A DNA stretch of 16,700 nucleotides from G020354025 sp964621455 (GTDB lineage Bacteria; Fidelibacterota; Marinisomatia; SCGC-AAA003-L08; TS1B11), in contig CAZULW010000050.1 of the NCBI GenBank assembly GCA_964621455.1, forward strand, positions 1 to 16,700, written 5' to 3'. How positions within the stretch are numbered: position 1 is the stretch's first letter; the number at the start of each line of letters is the position of its first letter. Under the pieces are notes generated by a model. The model was not told the DNA's origin and searched no databases. It saw only the letters and a list, made by a program, of their open reading frames with translations. Below are positions 1-7,324 of this stretch, piece by piece. Made by a program: the position numbers and the translations under genes.

Positions 1-25
1 AAAGTTAAATTTGATCAATGCCGGC

Positions 26-1867
26 TTAAGCTGGGGCTGCCGCGCTAGTTTGAAACTGCAAATCGTACAGGTATCGGTACTGTCCTTGTTTGGCCAGCAG
101 CTCTGTGTGGGAGCCGGATTCCACGACACGACCTCGGTCGAGGACCAGGATCCGGTCGGCGTTCCGGATGGTGGAGAGGCGGTGGGCGATGACGATGACA
201 GTCCGGTCATGGATCAATTCATCGACCGCCCGCTGGACGTGCTGCTCGGATTCGGTATCCAGGGCGGAGGTGGCTTCGTCCAGGATGAGGATAGGGGGAT
301 TTTTCAGCAGGGCGCGGGCGATGGCCAGGCGCTGGCGCTGTCCGCCGGAGAGCTGGATGCCGCGCTCGCCGATGATAGTATCCGGTCCTTCCGGCAGCTC
401 CCGGATGAAATCCCAGGCGTAGGCTGCTTCCGCCGCCGCTATAACCTGCTCCTCAGAAGCCTGTGGGTCGCCGTAGAGAATGTTTTCCCTCACGGAGGTG
501 TTAAACAGCAGGGTCTCCTGGGAGACGATACCGATAAGCTGCCTGAGCGACCTGGAGCTTGTGTCCCGCACATCCACCCCGTCAAGAGTGACCCGCCCGC
601 CGGTGACATCGTAGAGCCTGGGAAGCAGGTCCACGAAGGTAGACTTGCCCGAGCCACTCGTGCCCGCCAGCGCTACCACCTCACCCTTCCTTATTTCCAC
701 ATCGATGTCATAAAGGGCCGGTTTGCCGCTTCCCTCGTAGGCGAAAGTCACGTGTTCGTAGCGGATGGCATCGGCAAAGGTGGCCAGTTCGATAGCGCCT
801 GGTTTGTCGGTTACCGCCGGTGGTTCGTCCAGCAGGGTCAGTATGCGCTCGGCAGAGGCCATCCCGATGTGCAAATCCGCACTGACATTGGTGAGGTTGC
901 GGATGGGCTGGAGGGTGGCGAATAAAAAGATAATATAGCTCATAAACTCTTCGGGGCCCACGCCGCGTCCCAGCAGCACCTGCTGACCACCAACCCACAG
1001 CAGTACTACACCGATGGATGTACCGATCATCTCATTGAGGGGGGAAGAGAGATTTTTCAGGGAGAAACGACGGAATACTGAGTGGTAATAACGCCGATTT
1101 TCCTGCTTGAACCGCCGGGTTTCTGCGTCCTCCATGACGAAGGCTTTCACCAGCCGCACGCTGCGCAGGGTTTCCTCCAGCACGTTCATCAGCCCGGCTA
1201 TCTGCTTGGTGGAGCGCCGGGCCCGCCTTCTCAAACTCTGTCCCAGGCGGGTTGTCACTAAAGCTACCAGCGGTATCAGGGGAATGGCCAGCAAGGAAAG
1301 CTGCCAGCTGATGATACACAGCATCAGCACAAAGACTACCAGGTTCACGGGTTCTACGAGCAGTTTCTGAAAGCTGATGGTTAGGGCCTGTCGCACGTAG
1401 GTCACGTCATTAAAAATAATGGAAGAAATCTCAGCGGTCTTCTGCTTGTCAAAATAGGAGAGGGAGAGGGTGTGGATGTGTTCGAAGAGATCGTTGCGCA
1501 GGTCCCGGATCAGGCGGTTTTCCATGACCCCTGCCGCCATATTCTTGATATAGAAAACGGCATTTTTGGCAAAGTAGATGCCCAGCAGCCACCAGCACAG
1601 ACTGGCCAGGGTAGCCAGGGGAGTCGATTCCTGGATCAGGTTGGCGGTCCAGGTTTTAAGGATCTCGAGGAAGCTGGCGCCGGCCGCCAGGTCCACCGGC
1701 TCGGTGGGGATATTTTCCGGGCTTACCAAAACCGTATTGATAAGGGAGACGATCATCCAGAGTGAGAGGGCATTAAGGGCGACAAACACCACCGACAGGA
1801 TGGTGGTAAGCACAATCAGGTACCAGTAGCGGCGGAGGTACTTTAAAAGACGAGCCAAGGCAGCCAT
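26..1867 (-). CDS. MsbA-like ABC exporter (fused permease and ATPase)
   Basis: A 613-residue half-transporter that would work as a homodimer in the inner membrane and export a lipid or drug-like substrate using ATP. The first ~320 residues hold about six hydrophobic segments (the first near residues 15-40). The C-terminal ATPase shows Walker A GTSGSGKST (about 402-410), Q-loop VSQE (about 447), signature LSGGQRQR (about 504), Walker B ILILDEATSALD (about 525-536) and H-loop AHRL (about 559), so it should be catalytically intact. Length and order match the MsbA/LmrA family. The start is ATG, 6 nt after the stop of the upstream gene, with GGGAGG at 1880-1885 as a likely ribosome site. It is the last gene of a minus-strand group that begins with a lipid A acyltransferase, so lipid A flipping (MsbA role) is the favoured inference. 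A multidrug or other lipid exporter is the alternative, since substrate cannot be read from the sequence. Confidence 0.93.
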   Translation of the reverse strand: MAALARLLKYLRRYWYLIVLTTILSVVFVALNALSLWMIVSLINTVLVSPENIPTEPVDLAAGASFLEILKTWTANLIQESTPLATLASLCWWLLGIYFAKNAVFYIKNMAAGVMENRLIRDLRNDLFEHIHTLSLSYFDKQKTAEISSIIFNDVTYVRQALTISFQKLLVEPVNLVVFVLMLCIISWQLSLLAIPLIPLVALVTTRLGQSLRRRARRSTKQIAGLMNVLEETLRSVRLVKAFVMEDAETRRFKQENRRYYHSVFRRFSLKNLSSPLNEMIGTSIGVVLLWVGGQQVLLGRGVGPEEFMSYIIFLFATLQPIRNLTNVSADLHIGMASAERILTLLDEPPAVTDKPGAIELATFADAIRYEHVTFAYEGSGKPALYDIDVEIRKGEVVALAGTSGSGKSTFVDLLPRLYDVTGGRVTLDGVDVRDTSSRSLRQLIGIVSQETLLFNTSVRENILYGDPQASEEQVIAAAEAAYAWDFIRELPEGPDTIIGERGIQLSGGQRQRLAIARALLKNPPILILDEATSALDTESEQHVQRAVDELIHDRTVIVIAHRLSTIRNADRILVLDRGRVVESGSHTELLAKQGQYRYLYDLQFQTSAAAPA

Positions 1868-1873
1868 GGTGCG

Positions 1874-2619
1874 TTAAAGCCTCCCGTCACCGCAGCGGAT
1901 GACCTGCCAGGGAGTGGTGGTCGGGTCTACTACGGTGCTGCCCTTGGAAGGCGGCAGTATGCCGCTATCTATGAGCAGGTCGATTTGCTCCTCGAATTGA
2001 TCCTGGATGGCCGCCGGGTCCTGGAGCGGCGGCTGCCCGGCGTGGTTCACACTGGTGGTAATCACCAGTCCCCCTGCCGACTGGAAGGCCTCCTGGACAA
2101 ACGGATGCCTGGGGATGCGGAAGCCCACCTTCCCCCCGGCGCCCTTCACCAGCGATGAGAGCTGCTCCGGATGGCGCGGCGGCAGGAGTATCGTATACGG
2201 TCCGGGAAGCATATTGATAAATTTGTTAGCAATCTGCGGCGAAACCAACCCATATTCTTCCAGCTGCTCCAGGTGGCCTACCATCACGCTGAACGGCCCC
2301 TCTCGCCCCTTGACCTTCGCGAGGCGCTCGGCGGCGGCCCGGTTCTCGGCATCCGCGCCCAGGCCGTAGAGCGTATCGGTGGGGTAAACCACCAGGCCCC
2401 CGGACCGGATGGTTTGCCAGAACATCGCCGNNNNNNNNNNNNNNNNNNNNNNNNNNNNNNNNNNNNNNNNNNNNNNNNNNNNNNNNNNNNNNNNNNNNNN
2501 NNNNNNNNNNNNNNNNNNNNNNNNNNNNNNTCGGTGGGGTAAACCACCAGGCCCCCGGACCGGATGGTTTGCCAGAACATCGCCGGGGCGGCGGGATCAG
2601 TGGCGGCGATCCGGCTCAC
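1874..2619 (-). CDS. tsaC: Threonylcarbamoyl-AMP synthase (Sua5/YrdC/YwlC family), interrupted by an assembly gap
   Basis: Makes threonylcarbamoyl-AMP from threonine, bicarbonate and ATP, the first step of t6A37 tRNA modification in the cytoplasm. Family marks seen are GGLVVYPTDTLYGLGADA, the basic KVKGREGPFSVMV stretch, PGPYTILLP, TTSVNHAGQPP and GSTVVDPTT. The 100-N gap at 2431-2530 falls near the N-terminus, but its two edges carry the same 55 bases. Collapsing it leaves one frame of 196 residues, the usual length of a single-domain YrdC protein. I chose GTG at 2619, giving VSRIAATDPAAPAMFWQ before the conserved core. A TTG at 2646 lies inside a repeat element and is less likely. ATG at 2425 would cut off family sequence. 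The GTG start overlaps the end of the upstream acyltransferase gene by 23 nt, so the two are probably cotranscribed. YciO-type paralogues are the alternative. Confidence 0.88.
2376..2585. other. Scaffold gap (100 N) flanked by identical 55-bp copies
   Basis: Positions 2431-2530 are N. The 55 bases before the gap (2376-2430) are repeated exactly straight after it (2531-2585). Both copies encode the same N-terminal piece of the YrdC-family protein (AMFWQTIRSGGLVVYPT). The simplest reading is two contigs that overlap by one 55-mer but were joined with a fixed 100-N spacer. The true sequence would then be 155 positions shorter here. Confidence 0.9.
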
Positions 2620-3619
2620 GAGCGTGGCGGCTGGTCCCTTCGGCAAGCTCAGGGCAAGTCTTCCACATGCGGTGAAACCAGAAATACTGTTCCGGGTTCC
2701 GGCGGATGGCCTCCTCCAGGGTGTCCATGTAGCGCTGTGTCAGGGATTGAACTGCCTGGTCCCATTTCCGGGGTAAATTTTCGGTATTGATGGGGACAAA
2801 GTCCAGCTGGTACTGCCTGCCCCTCTGGAGGCGGCACCAACAAAAAAGCATGGGCGCGCCGGTGCGTAGGGCAAAGACTGCGGGACCTCTTGGCCTTGAT
2901 GAAGGGCGGCCGAAAAAGGTGACCCACACGCCCCTCTTCCGGGCATCTTGGTCACCCGCCATGCCGAGAAAGTTCCCTTCATGGAGCAGGTCCAGCATAG
3001 TGCGTGTAGGAGTCTTTTTGGATATAGTCCGGGAGCCGGTGGCATTCCGAACCGCCTCCAGGAAGGATCCGCCGGGTCCCCGCTGTCGAATCACCACCGT
3101 CGTCAGGGGATAGCCCCACCGACCTATAGACAGGATGGTCAGCTCCCAGTTACCCAGGTGCCCGCTCATAATCACGGCCCCGCCCCCCTGCTCCCGTGCA
3201 TCCCGGACATGGGTCTCGTCGAAATCGACGATGGACCCCAAACACTCGGCGGCGATGGCAGGCATGCGAACGAAGTCCATCATCACCATGCCGAAGTGCT
3301 GGTAGGTGCGATTCAGGATGGCCCGCCGCCGATGGGGCGGGATGTTCGGGAATGCCCGCGACAGATTATGCCAGGCGACATCTTTGCGGTACGGCAAGAC
3401 CAGATACAGCAGGCTGCCCAGCAGCCGCCCCAGGGCGAGTGCCCAGGCACGCGGCAGGCGGTTTAGAATCCAGGTTGTGAGGAGAAGTAATTGATAGATC
3501 AATGGTTGACGGACTTCTTCTGACGGGATTAATATTCGGTGCAGGAAGTTACCGATAGGGAACGATGCATCAGAAACGTTTTTCCGACGGAAACACATTG
3601 ACTTTGCCGGGTAAGACAT
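2597..3619 (-). CDS. Lipid A biosynthesis acyltransferase (LpxL/HtrB family)
   Basis: Inner-membrane acyltransferase expected to add a secondary acyl chain to Kdo-lipid A. Seen: an N-terminal hydrophobic anchor (LIYQLLLLTTWILNRLP), the RAWALALGRLLG stretch, the catalytic HX4E motif in SGHLGNWEL (about residue 152), AGDQDARKRGVWVTFFGRP and the closing YFWFHRMWKT typical of the family. The final 20 residues (321-340) after WKT are unlike the family: CPELAEG is encoded by a 23-bp interspersed repeat, and the frame then runs 23 nt into the next gene. The ATG at 3619 gives about 39 N-terminal residues that do not resemble the family. TTG at 3502 is an equally good or better start and would leave room for a divergent promoter next to the plus-strand gene at 3636. 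LpxM/LpxP-like or other lysophospholipid acyltransferase roles cannot be excluded. Confidence 0.88.
   Translation of the reverse strand: MSYPAKSMCFRRKNVSDASFPIGNFLHRILIPSEEVRQPLIYQLLLLTTWILNRLPRAWALALGRLLGSLLYLVLPYRKDVAWHNLSRAFPNIPPHRRRAILNRTYQHFGMVMMDFVRMPAIAAECLGSIVDFDETHVRDAREQGGGAVIMSGHLGNWELTILSIGRWGYPLTTVVIRQRGPGGSFLEAVRNATGSRTISKKTPTRTMLDLLHEGNFLGMAGDQDARKRGVWVTFFGRPSSRPRGPAVFALRTGAPMLFCWCRLQRGRQYQLDFVPINTENLPRKWDQAVQSLTQRYMDTLEEAIRRNPEQYFWFHRMWKTCPELAEGTSRHAREPDRRH
2636..2658 (+). repeat. Interspersed 23-bp element, copy A (lpxL-type tail / tsaC start)
   Basis: CCCTTCGGCAAGCTCAGGGC plus AAG. It lies in the last codons of the acyltransferase gene, where the minus strand reads CPELAEG. 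It also overlaps a possible TTG start of the next gene. It matches the other copies except for GGC in place of GAC. Confidence 0.85.
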
Positions 3620-3624
3620 ATAAT
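3598..3624 (+). promoter_or_regulatory. Putative sigma70-type promoter for the nfeD-floA group
   Basis: TTGACT at 3598-3603 is followed after 15 nt by a perfect TATAAT at 3619-3624. An overlapping TAATAT at 3621-3626 gives 17-nt spacing. Transcription would begin about 5-7 nt before the ATG at 3636, leaving almost no leader, and no clear Shine-Dalgarno site precedes that ATG. It overlaps the longest reading of the divergent acyltransferase gene, which favours a shorter start there. Confidence 0.4.
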
Positions 3625-3635
3625 ATCATTCCGCG

Positions 3636-5012
3636 ATGAGAACGGCATTACTTCTCTGGACTTTTGCGGTTGTTTCGGTTGCCTCTTCGACAGGCTCAGG
3701 GCAGGCCTCTCCCGCAGGTTTGGTTTACCGGGTGCCCATCCAGGGCACTATCGACCTGGGGCTGCCGCCTTTTATAGAGCGGGTCATCAAGCAGGCCGGC
3801 CGGGAACGCCCAGAGGCGATCATTTTCGACATCGATACCTTCGGCGGCCGGCTTGACGGCGCCACCCGCATCAAGGACGCCATCATGTCGTCGCCGGTCC
3901 CCACGGTAGCCTTTATCAACCGCCGGGCTATTTCCGCCGGTGCCCTCATTTCCCTTTCCTGCGAAAAAATAATCATGTCCAAAGGGGCCACCATCGGCGC
4001 CGCCACCGCCGTGGACCTGGAGGGCAAAAAAGCCAGTGAGAAGGTAATCTCCTATATGCGGGAGGAGATGTCCGCCACCGCCGAGGCCCGGGGCCGCCCC
4101 GCCCGGATCGCCGAAGGCATGGTGGACGAGGAGCTGGAAGTGCCTTATGTCATCATCCAGGGCGATACAGTGCGCCTGGAGGGGATCGAGGGGAGCAAAG
4201 TCGGCAAGCTCATCACCCTCACCACTGAAAAGGCTCTGCGGCTGGGATTCGCCGATGATATGCGGGATACCTTCCAGGAGGTGCTGACGGCCCTGGGGCT
4301 GGAAGATGCCGAGGTGGTCTCGTTCGCCCCCAGCTGGTCGGAATACGTCGTCCGCTTTCTCACCGATCCCATCGTGAGCAGTCTGCTGATGAGCATCGGC
4401 TTTTTGGGCCTGCTGTTCGAGTTAAGGACGCCCGGTTTCGGCATCGGCGGGATTATCGGCACCATTGCCCTACTGCTCTTTTTCAGTACCAGCTTCATCG
4501 CCCAGCTGGCTAACTTCACCGAAGTCCTCATCTTCCTGGGGGGCCTCAGCCTGCTGATCCTGGAAGTAGTAGCGATACCCGGCTTCGGGCTGGCGGGGAT
4601 CGGTGGCATTGCCCTGATGCTCTGGGGCATGTACAAGATGCTGTTGGGGGAATACCCCACCCCGGATCTGATAGAGCGGGCTTTCATAGGCCTGAACATC
4701 GGCATACTGGGCGGCATCATCGGTACTATTCTCCTCCTGCGGGTCTTTGTCACCAGTAAGTTTTTCAAGAAGTACGTGCCGTTCTCGGCCGAGGAATACA
4801 GCGTGGCGATGGGAATGGAGGGCCTGGTAGGCCAGGTCGGCGATACGCTTACCGAGTGTATGCCCACCGGCAAGGCCGAGATTGCCGGACGCCAGGTGAA
4901 CGTCACCTCCCGGGGTGAAAATATACCCAAGGGTTCACACGTGGAAGTCATCAGGGTAGAGGGCAATACCGCCTTCGTGCGCCCGGTTCCACATACCAAT
5001 AAGGAGTTATAG
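3636..5012 (+). CDS. nfeD: NfeD-family membrane-bound ClpP-like serine protease
   Basis: A 458-residue membrane protein of the long NfeD class, partner of flotillin-like SPFH proteins. Order: signal peptide (about 1-24), ClpP-like periplasmic protease domain (about 28-215), hydrophobic segments (about 240-370) and a C-terminal OB-fold NfeD domain (about 395-455). The nucleophile is Ser100 in RAISAGALISLS. The partner Lys is probably Lys136 in SEKVISYMREE, following the Ser/Lys dyad known in archaeal 1510-N. The family is reported to cleave hydrophobic stretches of stomatin-like partners. It ends 4 nt before floA, whose ribosome site AAGGAG lies in this gene's last codons, so the pair should be coexpressed. 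Odd point: residues 17-24 (SSTGSGQA), next to the signal cleavage region, are encoded by an interspersed repeat. Confidence 0.92.
   Translation: MRTALLLWTFAVVSVASSTGSGQASPAGLVYRVPIQGTIDLGLPPFIERVIKQAGRERPEAIIFDIDTFGGRLDGATRIKDAIMSSPVPTVAFINRRAISAGALISLSCEKIIMSKGATIGAATAVDLEGKKASEKVISYMREEMSATAEARGRPARIAEGMVDEELEVPYVIIQGDTVRLEGIEGSKVGKLITLTTEKALRLGFADDMRDTFQEVLTALGLEDAEVVSFAPSWSEYVVRFLTDPIVSSLLMSIGFLGLLFELRTPGFGIGGIIGTIALLLFFSTSFIAQLANFTEVLIFLGGLSLLILEVVAIPGFGLAGIGGIALMLWGMYKMLLGEYPTPDLIERAFIGLNIGILGGIIGTILLLRVFVTSKFFKKYVPFSAEEYSVAMGMEGLVGQVGDTLTECMPTGKAEIAGRQVNVTSRGENIPKGSHVEVIRVEGNTAFVRPVPHTNKEL
3683..3706 (+). repeat. Interspersed element, copy B (inside nfeD signal peptide region)
   Basis: Twenty-four bases containing TTCGACAGGCTCAGGGCAGG, in frame within nfeD and encoding about SSTGSGQA just after the hydrophobic core of the signal peptide. 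Its length of 24 nt keeps the frame. Confidence 0.85.
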
Positions 5013-5016
5013 AACT

Positions 5017-6054
5017 ATGAATCAACTCGTCTACATCCTTCCAATCATCCTGGTCCTCTTTGTCCTGTTCATCTATCTGATACCCGTGGGCCTGTGGATT
5101 CAGGCGCTGGTCTCCATCGGCTGGCGCCAGATTTCCCTTATCAAGCTCATCATTATGCGCATCAGGAAGATCCCTCCCCGGCAGGTGGTGAATGGGATTA
5201 TCAATCTGCACCGGGCCGGGCTGAGGCAGATCAGTTCGGAGGACCTGGAGACCCACTTCCTGGCAGGCGGTTCGCTCTCCAAAGTGGTCTATGCCATGAT
5301 TGCCGCCGACAAGGCCAACATCGATCTACCCTTTACTACCGCCACCGCCATTGACCTGGCGGGCCGGGACGTGCAGGAGGCGGTGCAGACCAGCGTGTAT
5401 CCCAGGGTCATTGACGCCCCCAAAACGGGCAAGATCAGCGCGGTGGCCAAGGACGGCATTCAGCTCATGGTGCGGTCGCGGGTGACCGTGCGCACCAATC
5501 TCGAGCAGTTGGTTGGGGGTGCCACGGAAGAAACCATTATCGCCCGGGTGGGCGAGGGGATCGTCAGCGCCATCGGTTCCTCGGATGGCTACAAGGCGGT
5601 ACTGGAAAATCCCGATTCCATCTCCCGGATGGTACTTGACCGGGGGCTGGACGCCGGTACGGCCTACGCCATCCTGTCCATCGACATCGCCGATGTAGAT
5701 GTGGGTAAGAACGTGGGGGCCGATCTGCAGACCGAGCAGGCCGCGGCGGACCTGAAGGTGGCCCAGGCAAGGGCCGAGACCCGCCGGGCCATGGCGGTGG
5801 CCGCCGAACAGGAGTTCATGGCCACGGTCCAGGAGATGCGGGCCAAGGTGGTGGAGGCCGAGGCGGAAGTGCCCAAGGCCATGGCCCAGGCCTTCCGGGA
5901 GGGCAACCTGGGCGTCATGGATTACTACCAGATGCAGAACATCCAGGCCGACACCGGCATGCGCCACTCCATTGCCGCACCGCGGAAGGCAGAAGGTGAA
6001 GTACCCCCGGAAGAGCCCGGTACCAAGGCCGGACCACCCAAACGAGGTGAGTAA
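5017..6054 (+). CDS. floA: Flotillin-like protein FloA (SPFH-type, UPF0365)
   Basis: A 345-residue membrane-anchored scaffold protein that forms lipid-raft-like domains. Seen: one N-terminal hydrophobic hairpin (about 4-30), then a strongly conserved SPFH-like domain with IRKIPPRQVVNGIINLHRAG, ISSEDLETHFLAGG, KDGIQLMVRSRVTVRTNLEQ, VGEGIVSAIGSS and IADVDVGKNVGADLQTEQAA. A charged, Ala/Glu-rich helical region follows (about 235-290), then the GVMDYYQMQNIQADTGMR end. Length is about that of the Bacillus protein (331) plus a short tail. AAGGAG at 5001-5006 sits 10 nt before the ATG. The nfeD-floA order is the same as the yqeZ-yqfA pair of Bacillus, supporting a joint membrane-organisation role. 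The stop overlaps the next ATG by one base (TAATG). Confidence 0.95.
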   Translation: MNQLVYILPIILVLFVLFIYLIPVGLWIQALVSIGWRQISLIKLIIMRIRKIPPRQVVNGIINLHRAGLRQISSEDLETHFLAGGSLSKVVYAMIAADKANIDLPFTTATAIDLAGRDVQEAVQTSVYPRVIDAPKTGKISAVAKDGIQLMVRSRVTVRTNLEQLVGGATEETIIARVGEGIVSAIGSSDGYKAVLENPDSISRMVLDRGLDAGTAYAILSIDIADVDVGKNVGADLQTEQAAADLKVAQARAETRRAMAVAAEQEFMATVQEMRAKVVEAEAEVPKAMAQAFREGNLGVMDYYQMQNIQADTGMRHSIAAPRKAEGEVPPEEPGTKAGPPKRGE

Positions 6055-6698
6055 TGGCGTCGATTTTTGAAAGCCCCCTGTTCTGGATCATCGTCGTCTG
6101 GTTTCTGCTGACCACCTTGCTGGGGGGCAAAGCCCGGCGGCGGAGGGCAGCCCAGGCCGCGCCTCCGGATCAGCCGCCAGCTCCTTTCGGGGTGGAACAG
6201 CCTGAGGGCGAACCAGCGGTCTCACCGGGACAGGAGCGCCCCGCCGAGATCAAGGTTGAAGCTGAGGTGCTGGAGGCGCAGCCACTGACATCGGCCCCCG
6301 AACCTCAGGAGTACCCGGGCCGTACACGCCCTTCGACTCGGCTCAGGACAGGCCCGGCACCGCCCTCCCGACCGGTCTCCCCCCTGGAGGATCTATTCCG
6401 CAAGCTGGGCGTTGCCGAGGATCTGGTCCCGGGAGTACTCCGTCCGGAGGCGGGAGAAGCCCCCCTGACAGAAGAGCTGGAAATCACCACCACGCCGGAG
6501 CCCGTTGAAGAGCCGCCCATGCCACCGCCTGTGGAACCTCCTCCGGCACGTGTGAAAGAATACGTTCTTCCCCGGCCCTACCGCCGTTATCCCCTGCTGG
6601 CGGAGACAACCCTGGCCCGGCTGACACCCCTCCAGCGGGTCGTGGTGCTCAAGGAGCTCCTGGATCGTCCCCGCGCACAGCGGCGAGCCATCCGGTAA
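6054..6698 (+). CDS. One-TM proline-rich protein encoded after floA; function unknown
   Basis: Not recognised as a named family. A 214-residue protein with one N-terminal membrane segment (about 8-24), a basic stop-transfer KARRRR, a long low-complexity Pro/Glu/Ala linker (about 33-170) and a compact C-terminal piece (about 171-214) with YRRYPLLAETTLARLTPLQR and VVVLKELLDRPRA. That C-terminal piece resembles ends I associate with small proteins encoded beside floA in other uncultured diderms, which is a recollection, not a search. Start ATG overlaps the floA stop (TAATG), with GAGGTG just upstream, so it should be translationally coupled to floA. Residues 92-100 (RPSTRLRTG) come from an interspersed repeat inserted in the linker. 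Likely cytoplasmic tail, inner-membrane anchored. Confidence 0.8.
   Translation: MASIFESPLFWIIVVWFLLTTLLGGKARRRRAAQAAPPDQPPAPFGVEQPEGEPAVSPGQERPAEIKVEAEVLEAQPLTSAPEPQEYPGRTRPSTRLRTGPAPPSRPVSPLEDLFRKLGVAEDLVPGVLRPEAGEAPLTEELEITTTPEPVEEPPMPPPVEPPPARVKEYVLPRPYRRYPLLAETTLARLTPLQRVVVLKELLDRPRAQRRAIR
6329..6353 (+). repeat. Interspersed element, copy C (inside the proline-rich linker)
   Basis: Twenty-five bases with CCCTTCGACTCGGCTCAGGA and CAGGC, encoding RPSTRLRTG in the disordered linker of the gene after floA. The spacer between TTCGAC and GCTCAGG is 3 nt here and 2 nt in copies A and B. Confidence 0.85.
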
Positions 6699-6709
6699 GT
6701 ATCGCTTAA

Positions 6710-7324
6710 ATGGTCTGGAAAAACCTGGAACAGGTGGATCAGTACGCCCGGGAGCGTTACCGCCACTGGGATCAGCGCTGGCTTAGCCATCGTGAAGAGC
6801 AGCTGGTAGCGGGTATTTTTACCCAATACCAGCTGGGCGGGTCCATTCTGGATGTACCGGTAGGCTACGGTCGTTTCCAGGAATTGCTGCACCGCTTCGG
6901 GCCGGTCCATGCCCTGGACGCCAGTTACTACGCGGTTCTTTATCAGCGTGAAAACCTGGGTTTAGCCCAGGGATCTGTGACAGGTTTGGCCGAGGAACTA
7001 CCCTACCCGGACCGGAGCTTCGAGGTCATATTTTCCCTGCGCCTGCTGCAGCACATCCACGAGCGAGACCGGCGGCTGGCCATTCTGAATGAGTTCAACC
7101 GGGTGAGCCGCCGCTGGGTGGTGCTCTCACTATATATCCGGACGCCACTCCACCTGCTGCACCGCCGCATCATCAAGCTGACCTCCCGCATTACCATGCT
7201 GTCCCGCGAGGAGCTAAGGGAGGAGGCTCGCGAGGCCGGCCTACAGCTGGTGCGGATGGTGTCAGTACTGCCGGGGCTGCATGCCCAGCGCATCTGCTTA
7301 TTTTCGTCGGATAACGCGGCGTAG
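6710..7324 (+). CDS. Class I SAM-dependent methyltransferase
   Basis: A 204-residue cytoplasmic protein with a Rossmann-type methyltransferase domain. Motif I is ILDVPVGYGRF (about 46-56), followed by the acidic end of strand 2 in VHALDAS (Asp70), then GSVTGLAEELPYPDRSFEVI and LLQHIHERDRRLAILNEFNRV, the usual order of the Methyltransf_11/25 type. Motif I has Pro-Val where the common form has Gly-Cys, within family variation. Substrate is unknown. It follows the floA-downstream gene by 11 nt with no clear ribosome site (only GGTAAG nearby). The 3' end overlaps the convergent kinase gene by 27 nt. Downstream of membrane and LPS genes, a methylated envelope or quinone-like substrate is possible, but this is only inference. 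Confidence 0.82.
   Translation: MVWKNLEQVDQYARERYRHWDQRWLSHREEQLVAGIFTQYQLGGSILDVPVGYGRFQELLHRFGPVHALDASYYAVLYQRENLGLAQGSVTGLAEELPYPDRSFEVIFSLRLLQHIHERDRRLAILNEFNRVSRRWVVLSLYIRTPLHLLHRRIIKLTSRITMLSREELREEAREAGLQLVRMVSVLPGLHAQRICLFSSDNAA

Noticed and set aside
11..925. Long plus-strand open frame antisense to the ABC exporter
   Set aside because: It mirrors the ATPase domain with intact Walker and signature motifs on the minus strand. The translation has no family look.
2376..2585. A real 55-bp direct repeat or duplicated gene start
   Set aside because: The same 55-base/100-N/55-base pattern recurs at the second gap in unrelated sequence, which fits an assembly artefact.
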